Assembly: GCF_002223055.1 (NCBI RefSeq)
Contig: NZ_NKFL01000004.1
Location: 992,001 to 1,056,000 of the forward strand
DNA length: 64,000 nucleotides
Reading direction: 5' to 3'
Source: Burkholderia sp. HI2500
GTDB taxonomy: Bacteria > Pseudomonadota > Gammaproteobacteria > Burkholderiales > Burkholderiaceae
Shown here: positions 53,422 to 62,340 of the stretch, piece after piece
How the letters are laid out: every line of letters starts with the position of its first letter
Numbering within the stretch: the first letter of the stretch is position 1
Translations under genes and position numbers: made by a program
The notes under the pieces: model-generated
What the model saw: the letters and a program-made list of their open reading frames with translations, nothing else
What the model was told of the DNA's origin: nothing
The model's database searches: none

Positions 53422-54444
53422 TTACGCGTGAGCGACCCGTTGCGACCGCGTGCGTTTCACTTCATACATCGCCTGGTCCGCGTGCTCGATCAGCGCGTTC
53501 ATGTCGGTGCCGTCGTCGGGCAGCAGCGCGATCCCGACGCTGACGCCGAGCCGCATCGGGCGCCCCTCGAATTCGAACGGTTCACTGACCTGGCGCGCGA
53601 GCCGCGTGCTTTGCGCATGCGCATCGTCGCGATTGCCGATGTTCGGCAGGATCACCGCGAATTCGTCGCCGCCGATGCGTGCGACCGTGTCCGAGCGCCG
53701 CACCGCCCCCTGCATCCGCGTGGCGATCTCGCGCAGCGCCGCGTCGCCCGCGCGATGGCCGAACCCGTCGTTGATCGGCTTCAGCCCGTCCATGTCGATG
53801 TTGAGGATGCCGAGCCGGCCGTTCGCGCGCAGCGTCGTGTGCATCGACTGCCGCAGGCGGTCGTAGAACAGCGCGCGGTTGGGCAGGCCCGTGAGCGCGT
53901 CGTGTGTCGCGCGCAGGTACAGTTCGTTCGCCTCGTTGCGCGCCGCGTGGAACATCGCGGCGGCGATCAGGTCGGCCGTCAGCCGCAGCGTGGCCGCGTC
54001 GGCCTGCGAAAAGCCGTCGACTTCCGGCGACATCACTTTCAGCACGCCGACGGTCGTGTCGGCATGGGTGAGCGGCATCACGAGCATCGAGCGCAGGCCG
54101 ACCCGCCGGCAGGCGTCGCGATCGACGCGCGGGTCGGTTTCCGAGTCGATGCAGTGCAGCAACGCGCCTTGCTGCACGCACAGGCCCGACAGGCTGCCCG
54201 AGCGCCGCAGCCGCAGGCCGAGCATCCCGGCGGCCGTGCCCGACGCGGCGCGGTACACCATGTCGTCGCCCTCGGCGAATTCGACCGCGGCGGCGCTCGC
54301 GCCGGTGAGCTGCGGCACCTGCTCGGCCACGTAGGCCATCACGCTGCCGAGATCGAGGCCGAGCTTCGCGATCTCGGTCTGCACGGCGATGATGCGCAGC
54401 AGCGTATCGGGGGACGGGGTGGCAGTGTCGACGATTTGATTCAA
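53422..54444 (-). CDS. GAF-GGDEF diguanylate cyclase
   Basis: A diguanylate cyclase of about 340 residues. A GAF domain (about 25-165) is followed by a GGDEF domain with intact GGDEF at 258-262 and the product-inhibition site R249-R-S-D252 five residues before it, so it should make c-di-GMP under feedback control. No membrane helix. The open frame continues well upstream, but that part looks non-coding; the first sensible start is a TTG at 54444, so the start is uncertain. It is divergent from the cellulose operon, whose synthase needs c-di-GMP, suggesting a dedicated or local supply. Confidence 0.85.
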   Translation of the reverse strand: MNQIVDTATPSPDTLLRIIAVQTEIAKLGLDLGSVMAYVAEQVPQLTGASAAAVEFAEGDDMVYRAASGTAAGMLGLRLRRSGSLSGLCVQQGALLHCIDSETDPRVDRDACRRVGLRSMLVMPLTHADTTVGVLKVMSPEVDGFSQADAATLRLTADLIAAAMFHAARNEANELYLRATHDALTGLPNRALFYDRLRQSMHTTLRANGRLGILNIDMDGLKPINDGFGHRAGDAALREIATRMQGAVRRSDTVARIGGDEFAVILPNIGNRDDAHAQSTRLARQVSEPFEFEGRPMRLGVSVGIALLPDDGTDMNALIEHADQAMYEVKRTRSQRVAHA

Positions 54445-54795
54445 GTCAGTTTTCCGTGAAAGAAAGCACGTCCGGCAGCGCGGATTGCGGTAGCATACGC
54501 GCCGCCTCGCGGCCGCGTGTTCAGCCGGGGTGGTCTGCAACGGACCGCCGCCGGCCAGCCGATCCGCGCCGGCAGTATGCCGTTCGGCCTGCCGGGCGAC
54601 AACGGCGCAATTCTTACCATTCATCCCTCTCGCGCAGCATTTCCGACCGGATTGAGGTTTTTTCGCTTCAATGTCGCGAATCGTGGTGAGTTTTGTCCTG
54701 TTTTTGAGATAGTGTGACGAATGGGCGTGTGCCGGTGCCAGGCGCGCGTAGCACGATGCCGTGCGATTAAAGAAATCGCCGCATCGTTTCGATAA
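54445..54795. other. Intergenic region between GGDEF gene and cellulose operon
   Basis: About 350 bases without a recognised gene. TATGCT (about 54491-54496, left-pointing strand) may be a -10 for the GGDEF gene. AT content rises from 54600 to 54800, with TTGAGGTTTTTTCGC and GTTTTTGAGATAGTGTGA, where the promoter of the cellulose operon should be. No clear -35/-10 pair or known operator was identified. Confidence 0.4.
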
Positions 54796-54927
54796 ATGAA
54801 TCAGGCCAGTTGGATACATATGAGGGAAGCAGTGGGGATGTTCACTCACGGGCATAGCTGCTTTGCGGGCATCGATTCCGATGCGACGGACGACCGGATG
54901 ATCCTGATGAAACGGAGTGCCGCATGA
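54796..54927 (+). CDS. Possible 43-residue ORF coupled to bcsB
   Basis: A short frame from ATG 54796 (another ATG at 54820) ends at a TGA (54925-54927) that overlaps the bcsB ATG (ATGA). The peptide contains GMFTHGHSCFAGIDSDATDD and no membrane segment. Cellulose operons often begin with small accessory genes such as bcsR, but no resemblance to BcsR is evident. No convincing ribosome-binding site. It could be a coupling leader or chance. Confidence 0.35.
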   Translation: MNQASWIHMREAVGMFTHGHSCFAGIDSDATDDRMILMKRSAA

Positions 54928-57233
54928 AGCCGGCCGTGTCGCTGCTCATCCTCTCGGCCGCGATGGCCGGCGCCTTTCATGCCGCCGCGCTGTCGGCCGC
55001 GCCGATGCCGGCCGTGCCAGTTGCGGCCGCGTCCGGCGCTGCGCCGGCGCCGGTGCTTGCGGCCGCGCCCGCGGCGGCCAGCCCGAGCCCAGCCGGCCTG
55101 CCGGCGACGACGGTGCGCCTGCCGTTCGCGTCGCTCGGCGCGTTCGATCCGCTGCGCCTGCGCGGCGCCGACGACGCCCGCACGATCAATGCGGGCGTGC
55201 GACTCGACCGCGTGGTCACCGGCGCGCGGCTGCGCCTGACCTACGCGTATTCGCCGTCGCTGGTGTTCCCGATGTCGCACCTGAAGGTGTCGGTGAACGG
55301 CGAGGTCATCGCGACCGTCCCGTTCGACGCCGCGCAGGCGGGCCGCACGGTCACGCAAGAGATCCCGATCGATCCGCGCTACTTCTCGGATTTCAACCAG
55401 ATCGGCCTGCGCCTGATCGCGCACTACACGCTCGACCATTGCGAGGATCCGTCGAACTCGGCGCTGTGGGCCGACGTGAGCCCGAAGAGCGAGCTGATCC
55501 TCGACGAATCGCCGGTCCGCCTGCCGAACGATCTCGCGCTGCTGCCCGCGCCGTTCTTCGACCGGCGCGACAACGGCCGCGTGCGGCTGCCGTTCGTGCT
55601 GCCGGCGTCGCCCGATTCGGCGACGCTGCGCAGCGCGGGCGTGCTCGCGTCGTGGTTCGGCGCGCTGGCCGACTACCGGCATGCGCGCTTCCCGGTGTCG
55701 ACCGGGCTGCCGGCCGACGACCAAGCGGTGGTGATCGGCACGGCCGCGACGCTGCCGGCCGGCCTCGCGCTGCCGTCGATCAACGGCCCGCTGCTCGCGG
55801 TGGCCGACAACCCGGCCGCGCCGGGGCGCAAGCTGCTCGTCGTCACGGGCCGCACGGCGGCCGAGGTCGACGATGCGGTCGCGACGCTCGTGCTGGGCCG
55901 CGCGGCGCTGTCGGGGCCGTCGGCGACGGTCGCGCACGTCGATCTCGGCGCGCCGCGCAAACCGTACGACGCGCCGCGCTGGCTGCCGGTGAACCGGCCG
56001 ATCACGTTCCGCGAGCTCGTGTCCGATACGCGCGAGCTGGAAGTGCGCGGCACGTCGCCCGACGCCATTCGCCTGAACCTGCGCGTGCCGTCCGACCTCC
56101 ATTCGTGGAACGGCGCGGGCGTGCCGATCACGCTGCGCTACCGCTACACGGCGCCGACGGTGCAGGACAACTCGACGCTTGCCGTCGAGATCAACGACCA
56201 GCTCGTGAAGTCGTACCGGCTCGGGCCGGCCCATGCCGAGGACGCGCACGGCCGCATGCAGCTGCCGTTGCTGTCGGTGCCGGAAGGGCGCGTGACGAGC
56301 GACGTCGACATCCCGGCGTTCCGGGTCGGCAGCGGCAACCAGCTGCAGTTCCGCTTCACGCTCGACTCGCAGAAGACGGGCCTGTGCTCGAGCACGGCGA
56401 CCGAGCCGCAGCGTGCGGCGATCGATCCCGATTCGACGATCGACTTCTCGCACTTCGTCCATTACGCGCAGTTGCCGAACCTGGCGTTCTTCGCGAACAG
56501 CGGCTTCCCGTTCACGCGCTTCGCCGACCTGTCGCAGACGGCCGTCGTGATGCCCGACCGGCCGTCGCCGCAGGAGCTCGAGGCCTACCTGACGATGCTC
56601 GGCCACATGGGCGAATGGACCGGCTTCCCGGCGCTGCGCGTGCAGGTCGCGCGGCCCGGCGACGTCGCCGCGCTGTCGGGCAGCAAGGATCTCCTCGTGA
56701 TCGACGGCTCGCCCGCGTCGCCGCTGCTCGCGCACTGGCGCTCGGCGCTGCCGCTCGTGATCGGCGAGCAGGGCAGCGCGGGCGGCGAGGGCGCCGCGCG
56801 CATCGCCTTCTCGGTGAAGGAGCGCTGGCGCAACGGCGTCGGCCTGACCGAAGGCGGCGCGCACATCGAGCAGACGGGCTCGCTCGCGGCGCTCGCCGGG
56901 TTCGAGCTGCCGGGCAGCCGGGGGCGCAGCGTCGTCGCGCTGACGGCGACCGACCAGCCGCGCCTCGGCGATCTGCTCAACGTGTTCGAGAACGCCGGGC
57001 TCGTGTCGCAGCTGCAGGGCGACCTGGCGCTGGTGCGGCCGGGGCAGGTCGACAGCCTGCGCGTCGGCGAGCCTTACGTGGTCGGGTTCGTGCCGTGGTA
57101 TGCGCGGGTGTGGACGCAGGCGGCGCGGCATCCGGTCGTGCTGGGCGCGGTCGGCGTCGTGGCGGGGCTGCTGCTCGCGCTCGGCGTGTTCAGCGTGCTG
57201 CAGAGAATCGCCGCGCGTCGACGGGGGATGTAA
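54924..57233 (+). CDS. bcsB: Cellulose synthase regulatory subunit BcsB
   Basis: A 769-residue periplasmic protein anchored by a C-terminal helix (about 740-760, PVVLGAVGVVAGLLLALGVF). A signal peptide and Ala/Pro-rich stretch precede alternating carbohydrate-binding and flavodoxin-like domains, with LTYAYSPSLVFPMSHLKVSVNG, HCEDPSNSALWADVS and VGFVPWYARVWTQAARHP as family landmarks. BcsB guides the glucan chain from BcsA across the periplasm. No bcsA gene precedes it, which is unusual, as bcsA normally lies directly upstream; it may be beyond the right edge or elsewhere. The bcsZ gene starts 3 bases after its stop. Confidence 0.93.
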   Translation: MKPAVSLLILSAAMAGAFHAAALSAAPMPAVPVAAASGAAPAPVLAAAPAAASPSPAGLPATTVRLPFASLGAFDPLRLRGADDARTINAGVRLDRVVTGARLRLTYAYSPSLVFPMSHLKVSVNGEVIATVPFDAAQAGRTVTQEIPIDPRYFSDFNQIGLRLIAHYTLDHCEDPSNSALWADVSPKSELILDESPVRLPNDLALLPAPFFDRRDNGRVRLPFVLPASPDSATLRSAGVLASWFGALADYRHARFPVSTGLPADDQAVVIGTAATLPAGLALPSINGPLLAVADNPAAPGRKLLVVTGRTAAEVDDAVATLVLGRAALSGPSATVAHVDLGAPRKPYDAPRWLPVNRPITFRELVSDTRELEVRGTSPDAIRLNLRVPSDLHSWNGAGVPITLRYRYTAPTVQDNSTLAVEINDQLVKSYRLGPAHAEDAHGRMQLPLLSVPEGRVTSDVDIPAFRVGSGNQLQFRFTLDSQKTGLCSSTATEPQRAAIDPDSTIDFSHFVHYAQLPNLAFFANSGFPFTRFADLSQTAVVMPDRPSPQELEAYLTMLGHMGEWTGFPALRVQVARPGDVAALSGSKDLLVIDGSPASPLLAHWRSALPLVIGEQGSAGGEGAARIAFSVKERWRNGVGLTEGGAHIEQTGSLAALAGFELPGSRGRSVVALTATDQPRLGDLLNVFENAGLVSQLQGDLALVRPGQVDSLRVGEPYVVGFVPWYARVWTQAARHPVVLGAVGVVAGLLLALGVFSVLQRIAARRRGM

Positions 57234-57236
57234 CGG

Positions 57237-58457
57237 ATGGCGCGGGCAATGGCGAAGCGACGGGCAACGCGGCCGGCGCGGCGCGTCGGCGCGGCACTCG
57301 CGCTGGCGGTGGCGATGACGTGCACGGCGGCCGGCATGGCCACGCGCGCGCAGGCCGCGGGAGTCGGTGCGACCGACGCGGGATGCAGTGCGGCGTGGCC
57401 GCGCTGGGACGCGTTCAAGCGCGATTTCATCTCGGCCGACGGCCGCGTGATCGACGTCGGCTCGGCCGATTCACGCACGGTATCGGAGGGGCAGGCGTAT
57501 GGACTTTTCTTCGCGCTGGTCGCGAACGACCGGCGCATGTTCGACACGATCCTCGCATGGACCGAGAACAATCTCGCGCAGGGCGACCTGAGCGCGCACC
57601 TGCCCGCGTGGCTGTGGGGCCGCGCGCCCGACGGCGCGTGGCGCGTGCTCGACGCGAACGCGGCATCGGACGCCGACCTGTGGATCGCGTATGCGCTCGT
57701 CGAGGCCGGGCGGCTGTGGCACGAACGCAGCTACACGGCGCGCGGCGCGCTGCTCGCGAAGCGCGTGCTCGACGTCGAGACGGCGACCGTGCCGGGCCTC
57801 GGCCTCACGCTGCTGCCCGGGCCGACGGGGTTCAAACTCGCCGACGGCCAGTGGCGCGTGAACCCGAGTTATTCGCCGCCGCAGGTGATCCGTGCGCTCG
57901 GCGCGCGCCTGCCCGACGACAAGCGCTGGGCCGCGCTCGTCTCCAGTACCGGCCGCGTGCTGCTCGACACCGCACCGAAAGGCTTTTCGCCCGACTGGGC
58001 GCTGTATCGCGCGGGCACGGGTTTCGGGCCCGACCGCGACACGCATGCGGAGAGCGCGTACAACGCGATTCGCGTGTATCTGTGGGCCGGCATGCTCGAC
58101 CGCGCCGATCCGCTCGCCGCGCCGCTGCTCGCGCGTTTTGCGCCGTTCGCCGACTACATCGCCGCACATGGCGCGCCGCCGGAGAAGGTCGACACGACGA
58201 CCGGCGTCGCCGGGCCGAACGACGGCAACGGCGGCTTCTCGGCGGCGGCCGTGCCGTTCCTCGACGCACGCGGCCAGCGCGCGCTGGCCGATGCCCAGGC
58301 GGCGCGTGTCGATACGCTCGCGCGCCAGTCGCCGCCCGGTTACTACACGAGCGTGCTGACGCTGTTCGGGCTCGGCTGGCGCGACGGGCGCTACCGGTTC
58401 GGCGCGGACGGCACGCTCGACGCCCGCTGGGGAGGCCGCTCGTGCGCCGCCCGCTGA
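57237..58457 (+). CDS. bcsZ: Periplasmic endo-1,4-beta-glucanase BcsZ (GH8)
   Basis: A 406-residue secreted cellulase of glycoside hydrolase family 8, with a signal peptide (ALALAVAMTCTAAGMATRAQA). Catalytic-site landmarks are SEGQAYGLFFALV with candidate acid E84 and ASDADLWIAYAL with D147; NPSYSPPQVIRAL and GNGGFSAAAVPFL follow the family. It trims or edits nascent cellulose and affects fibre properties. The ATG at 57237 is 3 bases after bcsB; a second ATG (57249) is possible. The end overlaps the probable GTG start of bcsC. Confidence 0.93.
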   Translation: MARAMAKRRATRPARRVGAALALAVAMTCTAAGMATRAQAAGVGATDAGCSAAWPRWDAFKRDFISADGRVIDVGSADSRTVSEGQAYGLFFALVANDRRMFDTILAWTENNLAQGDLSAHLPAWLWGRAPDGAWRVLDANAASDADLWIAYALVEAGRLWHERSYTARGALLAKRVLDVETATVPGLGLTLLPGPTGFKLADGQWRVNPSYSPPQVIRALGARLPDDKRWAALVSSTGRVLLDTAPKGFSPDWALYRAGTGFGPDRDTHAESAYNAIRVYLWAGMLDRADPLAAPLLARFAPFADYIAAHGAPPEKVDTTTGVAGPNDGNGGFSAAAVPFLDARGQRALADAQAARVDTLARQSPPGYYTSVLTLFGLGWRDGRYRFGADGTLDARWGGRSCAAR

Positions 58458-61400
58458 AGCGCGCCGCGCCGCACGTCGCGGGATTCGCATGGCTCGCGTC
58501 GTCGGTGTGCGCGGCGGCGCCGGGCACCGCCGCGCACGCGCCGCTGGCGAACCCCGCAGCGCCGGCGACTGCCGCGTCCGCCGATGCGCAGCGTCTGCTC
58601 GACACTGCGCGGATGTGGGGCGTCAAGCATCGCGACGACCTCGCGCGCGACGCGCTGCGCAAGGGGCTGCTGATCGCGCCGGGCGATCCCGAGCTGCTGG
58701 CCGAACAAGTGCGCGTGCTGTTGCGGCTCGGCGACGCGAAAGGCGCGCAGGCGTCGCTCGCGCGGCTGCAGGCGCAGTCGCCGAATGCGCCCGCCACGCG
58801 GCGGGTGGCTGACGAATATCGCGTCGCGACGAGCGGGCGCGGCGAGATGGCACAGATCCGCCTGCTCGCGCGCAGCGGCCGCGCGGACGAAGCGGCCCGG
58901 CGGATCGTCGCGCTGTTTCCGAACGGCGCGCCGTCGGGTGCGCTCGGCGCCGAGTATTACCAGATCGTGTCGAATGCGCCGGGCGGACGCGAGCCGGCGA
59001 TCGCCGCGCTGCGCCGCGCGGTCGCGGCCGATCCGCAGGACACGAGCGCGACGATGGCGCTCGCGCGGCTCTTGAACCAGCGTGCCGACACGCGGCCGGA
59101 GGCGAACCGGATCGCCTGGGCGCTCGCGAAGCGCGCCGACGCCGACCATACGGAGGCGATGGCGCTGTGGCGGCGCGTGCTGCAGTCGGCCGGCAGCGAT
59201 CCCGCGTATCTCGATGCACTGCATGCGTATCTCGTGCTCGTGCCGGACGATACCGAATTCGTCGACCGCGTCGCGGAACTGGATCGCCAGCGCGACGCGC
59301 AGCGCCAGCTCGAACGCAATCCCGACTACATCGCACGGCAGCGCGGCCTGCAGGCGCTCGCGCGCGGCGACCTGGCCGGCGCCGATCCGCTGCTCACGCG
59401 CGCCGCGCGGGCGCGGGCGGACGACGCCGACGCGGTCGGCGGGCTCGGCCTGTTGCGCCTGCGCGAAGGGCGGCACGACGAAGCGCGCACGTTGTTCGCG
59501 CGTGCCGCGACGCTGTCGACCGACCAGCGCGGCAAATGGCAGGGCCTCGCGCGCACCGCGCAGTTCTGGGGGCTGCTCGCACAAGGCCGCGCGGCAGCCG
59601 CGGCAGGCCGTCCGCAGGACGAGGAGCGCGCCGCACGCGCGGCACTCGCGATGCAGCCGGACAGCCCGGATGCGAAGCTGCAGCTTGCCGACGCGTTGCT
59701 CGCGCAGCGCGACTGGGCACGCGCGGAGCCGTTGCTGCGCGAGTTGCTGGCCGCACGTTCGCCGGACCTCGCGGCCGTGCGCGGCACGGCCACGCTGTAC
59801 GAGAACACCGGCCGCGCGGACCAGATCGGCCCGCTGCTCGGTGCGCTGCAAGGCCGCGTGACGGGCCGCGACGATCGGCGCGCGCTCGACGGCCTGCGTG
59901 CCGACCTGCTCGCGGACCAGGCGCGTGCGCTGGCGGACAAGGGCGAACGCGGGCCCGCCGCGCAGCGCTACGAGGCGGCCGTGCGCGCGGCGCCCGACGC
60001 GCCGTGGACGCGCTTCGCACTCGCGCGCCTCTATCGCGACATGGGGCTGCCGCAGCTCGGCCGCACGGTGATGGACGACGGGCTGGCGCAGAGCGCGACG
60101 CCCGAGATGCGCTACGCGACCGCGCTGTACCGCAATTCGCTCGACGACGTCGCGGGCGCGCAGGCCGCGCTCGCGCCGGTCGACGACGCGCACCGTTCGG
60201 ACGGGATGCGCGCGCTCGCGCGCAAGCTCGAGGCGCAACGCGCGCTGGCCGACGCACGCGGCGCGCTCGCGCGCGGCGACCGCACGGCGTTTGCCGCGTC
60301 GCTCGCACAGGCGCAGGCGAGTGCGCCGGACGATCCCGACATGCTCGCCGCGATCGGCGCGCAATGGATCGACGCGGGCGAAGCCGACCGCGGGCTCGCA
60401 CCGTTGCACGACTGGATCGCCGCGCACCCGCGCGAAGCCGACGCGGACGTGCGGCTGCGCTACGGCGACCTGCTCGGCAGCGCGGGGCGCGACGACGCGC
60501 TCGCCGCATGGCTCGACACGCTGCGCCGGGAACCGTCGCTGACGCCCGCACAGACGGCGAGGATCGAGGACCAGTCGCTGCGGCTCGTGCTGCGGCAGAC
60601 GGACGACGCGATCGCGCAGCAGGATTACGCGCAGGCGCGCAAGCTGCTCGATCGCGCGAGCCCGGCCGGCCGCGCGGACCAGCGTTATGCGCTCGAACTG
60701 GCCGATCTCGAACGTGCGCAAGGCCATTACGATGCGGCGCGCGCCGCGCTTGCGCCGGCCGTCGCGCGCACGCCGGACGATGCGGATACGCAGCTCGCGC
60801 TGGCCCGCATCGACGAGGACAGCGGCAATCGGGCCGCGGCGCTTGCACGCGTGCAGGCCGTGCTGGCCCGCACGCCGGACGACGACGTCGATACGCAACT
60901 GTCGGCCGTGCGTCGCCTGAATGCGCTGCGCCGTCCGGACGAAGCCGGGCAGGTGACCGACCGGCTGCATGCCGCGTACCCGGCGCGCGCCGACGTGACG
61001 GTCGCGGCCGGCCGCGTGGCCGAGGCGCAGGGGCGCTATGACGATGCGGCGTCGCTGTACCGGATGTCGCAGTCGCAGGAGCGCACGACGGGCGTGAGCC
61101 CGGGCCGTGACGGACTGACGCCCGCGCAGGCCGCGTTCGCGGATCTCCAGCAGCGGCGCAATCCCGAGATCGAAACCGGCTGGACGCCCGCCTACAAGTC
61201 GGGCGACGAAGGCATCTCGTCGTATCGCGCGCAGCAGGTGCCGATCTACATGCAGATGCCGATCCGCTACGACGGGCACGTGTTCGCGCAGATCGACACC
61301 GTGCATCTCGACCCGGGCACGCTCGACACGAGCAACCCGAACGCGTATTCGCTCAGCACGTTCGGCAGCTACGCGGCGCTCAAGGCGCAGAACGCGCTGA

Positions 61401-62323
61401 CCCCCGCATCGATCGCGAATCCGCCGGGCTCGCTGCACCAGACCGCCACGGGCGTCGCGCTCGGCGCCGGCTACCTGACGGACGCATGGCGCTTCGATCT
61501 CGGCACGTCGCCGCTCGGTTTCCCCGTGCATTACCTGGTCGGCGGCGTGCGCTATCGCTTCGACGCCGGCCCGGCCAGTTTCTCGGTGAATGCATCGCGG
61601 CGGCCGGAAACGAGCAGCGTGCTGTCGTACTCGGGGATGCGCGACCCGTGGACGGGCGCGGTCTGGGGCGGCGTGCGCCGCGACGGCGTGACCGTGCGCG
61701 CGTCGGTCGACGTCGGCCGCACGAACCTGTTCGCGGAACTCGGCGCGGGCGTGCTGTCCGGCCGCAACGTCGAACGCAACGCGGAAGTCACGCTGCGCAC
61801 CGGCTTCACGGTGCCCGTGTACGAGCGTGCGACGATGAAGGTCAGCACCGGGCTCGTCGGCAACGCATGGCACTACGCGGAGAACCTGCGCTACTACACG
61901 TACGGGCAGGGCGGCTACTACAGCCCGCAACGCTACCTGTCGCTCGGCGTGCCGATCGAATGGGCGGGGCGGCACGATGCGCTGTCGTGGGACCTGACCG
62001 TCACCGGCGGGATCTCGAACAGCTACGAGAAGGATTCGCTGTATTACCCGATGTCGTCGGACCAGCGGGCCGCGCAGGTGGCGGCCGGGTTCGTGTACAC
62101 GGGCAGCTCGACGCGCGGCGTGTCGTTCTCGTACGGGATCAACGGGATCGTCGAGTACCGCGTGAACCCGCACCTGAGCGTCGGCGCGCAGCTGAAGGTC
62201 GACCGGTCGCACGACTACGCGCCGAGTTCGGCGCTCGTGTACCTGCGCTATGCGTTCGACGCGCGCGCGCAACGCAGCTGGCTCGTCACGCCGACGCCGG
62301 TGCGGCTTTATTCGGATTACTAG
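58442..62323 (+). CDS. bcsC: Cellulose export protein BcsC (TPR + outer-membrane barrel)
   Basis: A protein of about 1293 residues. A signal region (HVAGFAWLASSVCAAAPGTAAHA) is followed by some 18-20 tetratricopeptide repeats over about 40-880, then a C-terminal outer-membrane beta barrel (about 940-1290) with TGWTPAYKSGDEGISSYRAQ-like opening and repeated aromatic strands ending in RLYSDY. It exports cellulose from the periplasm to the cell surface. The GTG at 58442 overlaps the end of bcsZ by 16 bases and gives a usable signal peptide; no ATG is in a better place, so the start is moderately certain. The bcsE gene starts 18 bases downstream. Confidence 0.9.
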   Translation: MRRPLKRAAPHVAGFAWLASSVCAAAPGTAAHAPLANPAAPATAASADAQRLLDTARMWGVKHRDDLARDALRKGLLIAPGDPELLAEQVRVLLRLGDAKGAQASLARLQAQSPNAPATRRVADEYRVATSGRGEMAQIRLLARSGRADEAARRIVALFPNGAPSGALGAEYYQIVSNAPGGREPAIAALRRAVAADPQDTSATMALARLLNQRADTRPEANRIAWALAKRADADHTEAMALWRRVLQSAGSDPAYLDALHAYLVLVPDDTEFVDRVAELDRQRDAQRQLERNPDYIARQRGLQALARGDLAGADPLLTRAARARADDADAVGGLGLLRLREGRHDEARTLFARAATLSTDQRGKWQGLARTAQFWGLLAQGRAAAAAGRPQDEERAARAALAMQPDSPDAKLQLADALLAQRDWARAEPLLRELLAARSPDLAAVRGTATLYENTGRADQIGPLLGALQGRVTGRDDRRALDGLRADLLADQARALADKGERGPAAQRYEAAVRAAPDAPWTRFALARLYRDMGLPQLGRTVMDDGLAQSATPEMRYATALYRNSLDDVAGAQAALAPVDDAHRSDGMRALARKLEAQRALADARGALARGDRTAFAASLAQAQASAPDDPDMLAAIGAQWIDAGEADRGLAPLHDWIAAHPREADADVRLRYGDLLGSAGRDDALAAWLDTLRREPSLTPAQTARIEDQSLRLVLRQTDDAIAQQDYAQARKLLDRASPAGRADQRYALELADLERAQGHYDAARAALAPAVARTPDDADTQLALARIDEDSGNRAAALARVQAVLARTPDDDVDTQLSAVRRLNALRRPDEAGQVTDRLHAAYPARADVTVAAGRVAEAQGRYDDAASLYRMSQSQERTTGVSPGRDGLTPAQAAFADLQQRRNPEIETGWTPAYKSGDEGISSYRAQQVPIYMQMPIRYDGHVFAQIDTVHLDPGTLDTSNPNAYSLSTFGSYAALKAQNALTPASIANPPGSLHQTATGVALGAGYLTDAWRFDLGTSPLGFPVHYLVGGVRYRFDAGPASFSVNASRRPETSSVLSYSGMRDPWTGAVWGGVRRDGVTVRASVDVGRTNLFAELGAGVLSGRNVERNAEVTLRTGFTVPVYERATMKVSTGLVGNAWHYAENLRYYTYGQGGYYSPQRYLSLGVPIEWAGRHDALSWDLTVTGGISNSYEKDSLYYPMSSDQRAAQVAAGFVYTGSSTRGVSFSYGINGIVEYRVNPHLSVGAQLKVDRSHDYAPSSALVYLRYAFDARAQRSWLVTPTPVRLYSDY

Positions 62324-62340
62324 GTTACTAGGGGAACGCC

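Noticed and set aside
54917..58441. Long plus-strand frame running through bcsB and bcsZ into bcsC, as if bcsC were 2468 residues
   Set aside because: Upstream of about 58442 the translation is Arg/Ala-rich nonsense out of frame with bcsB and bcsZ; only the part from 58442 shows BcsC features.
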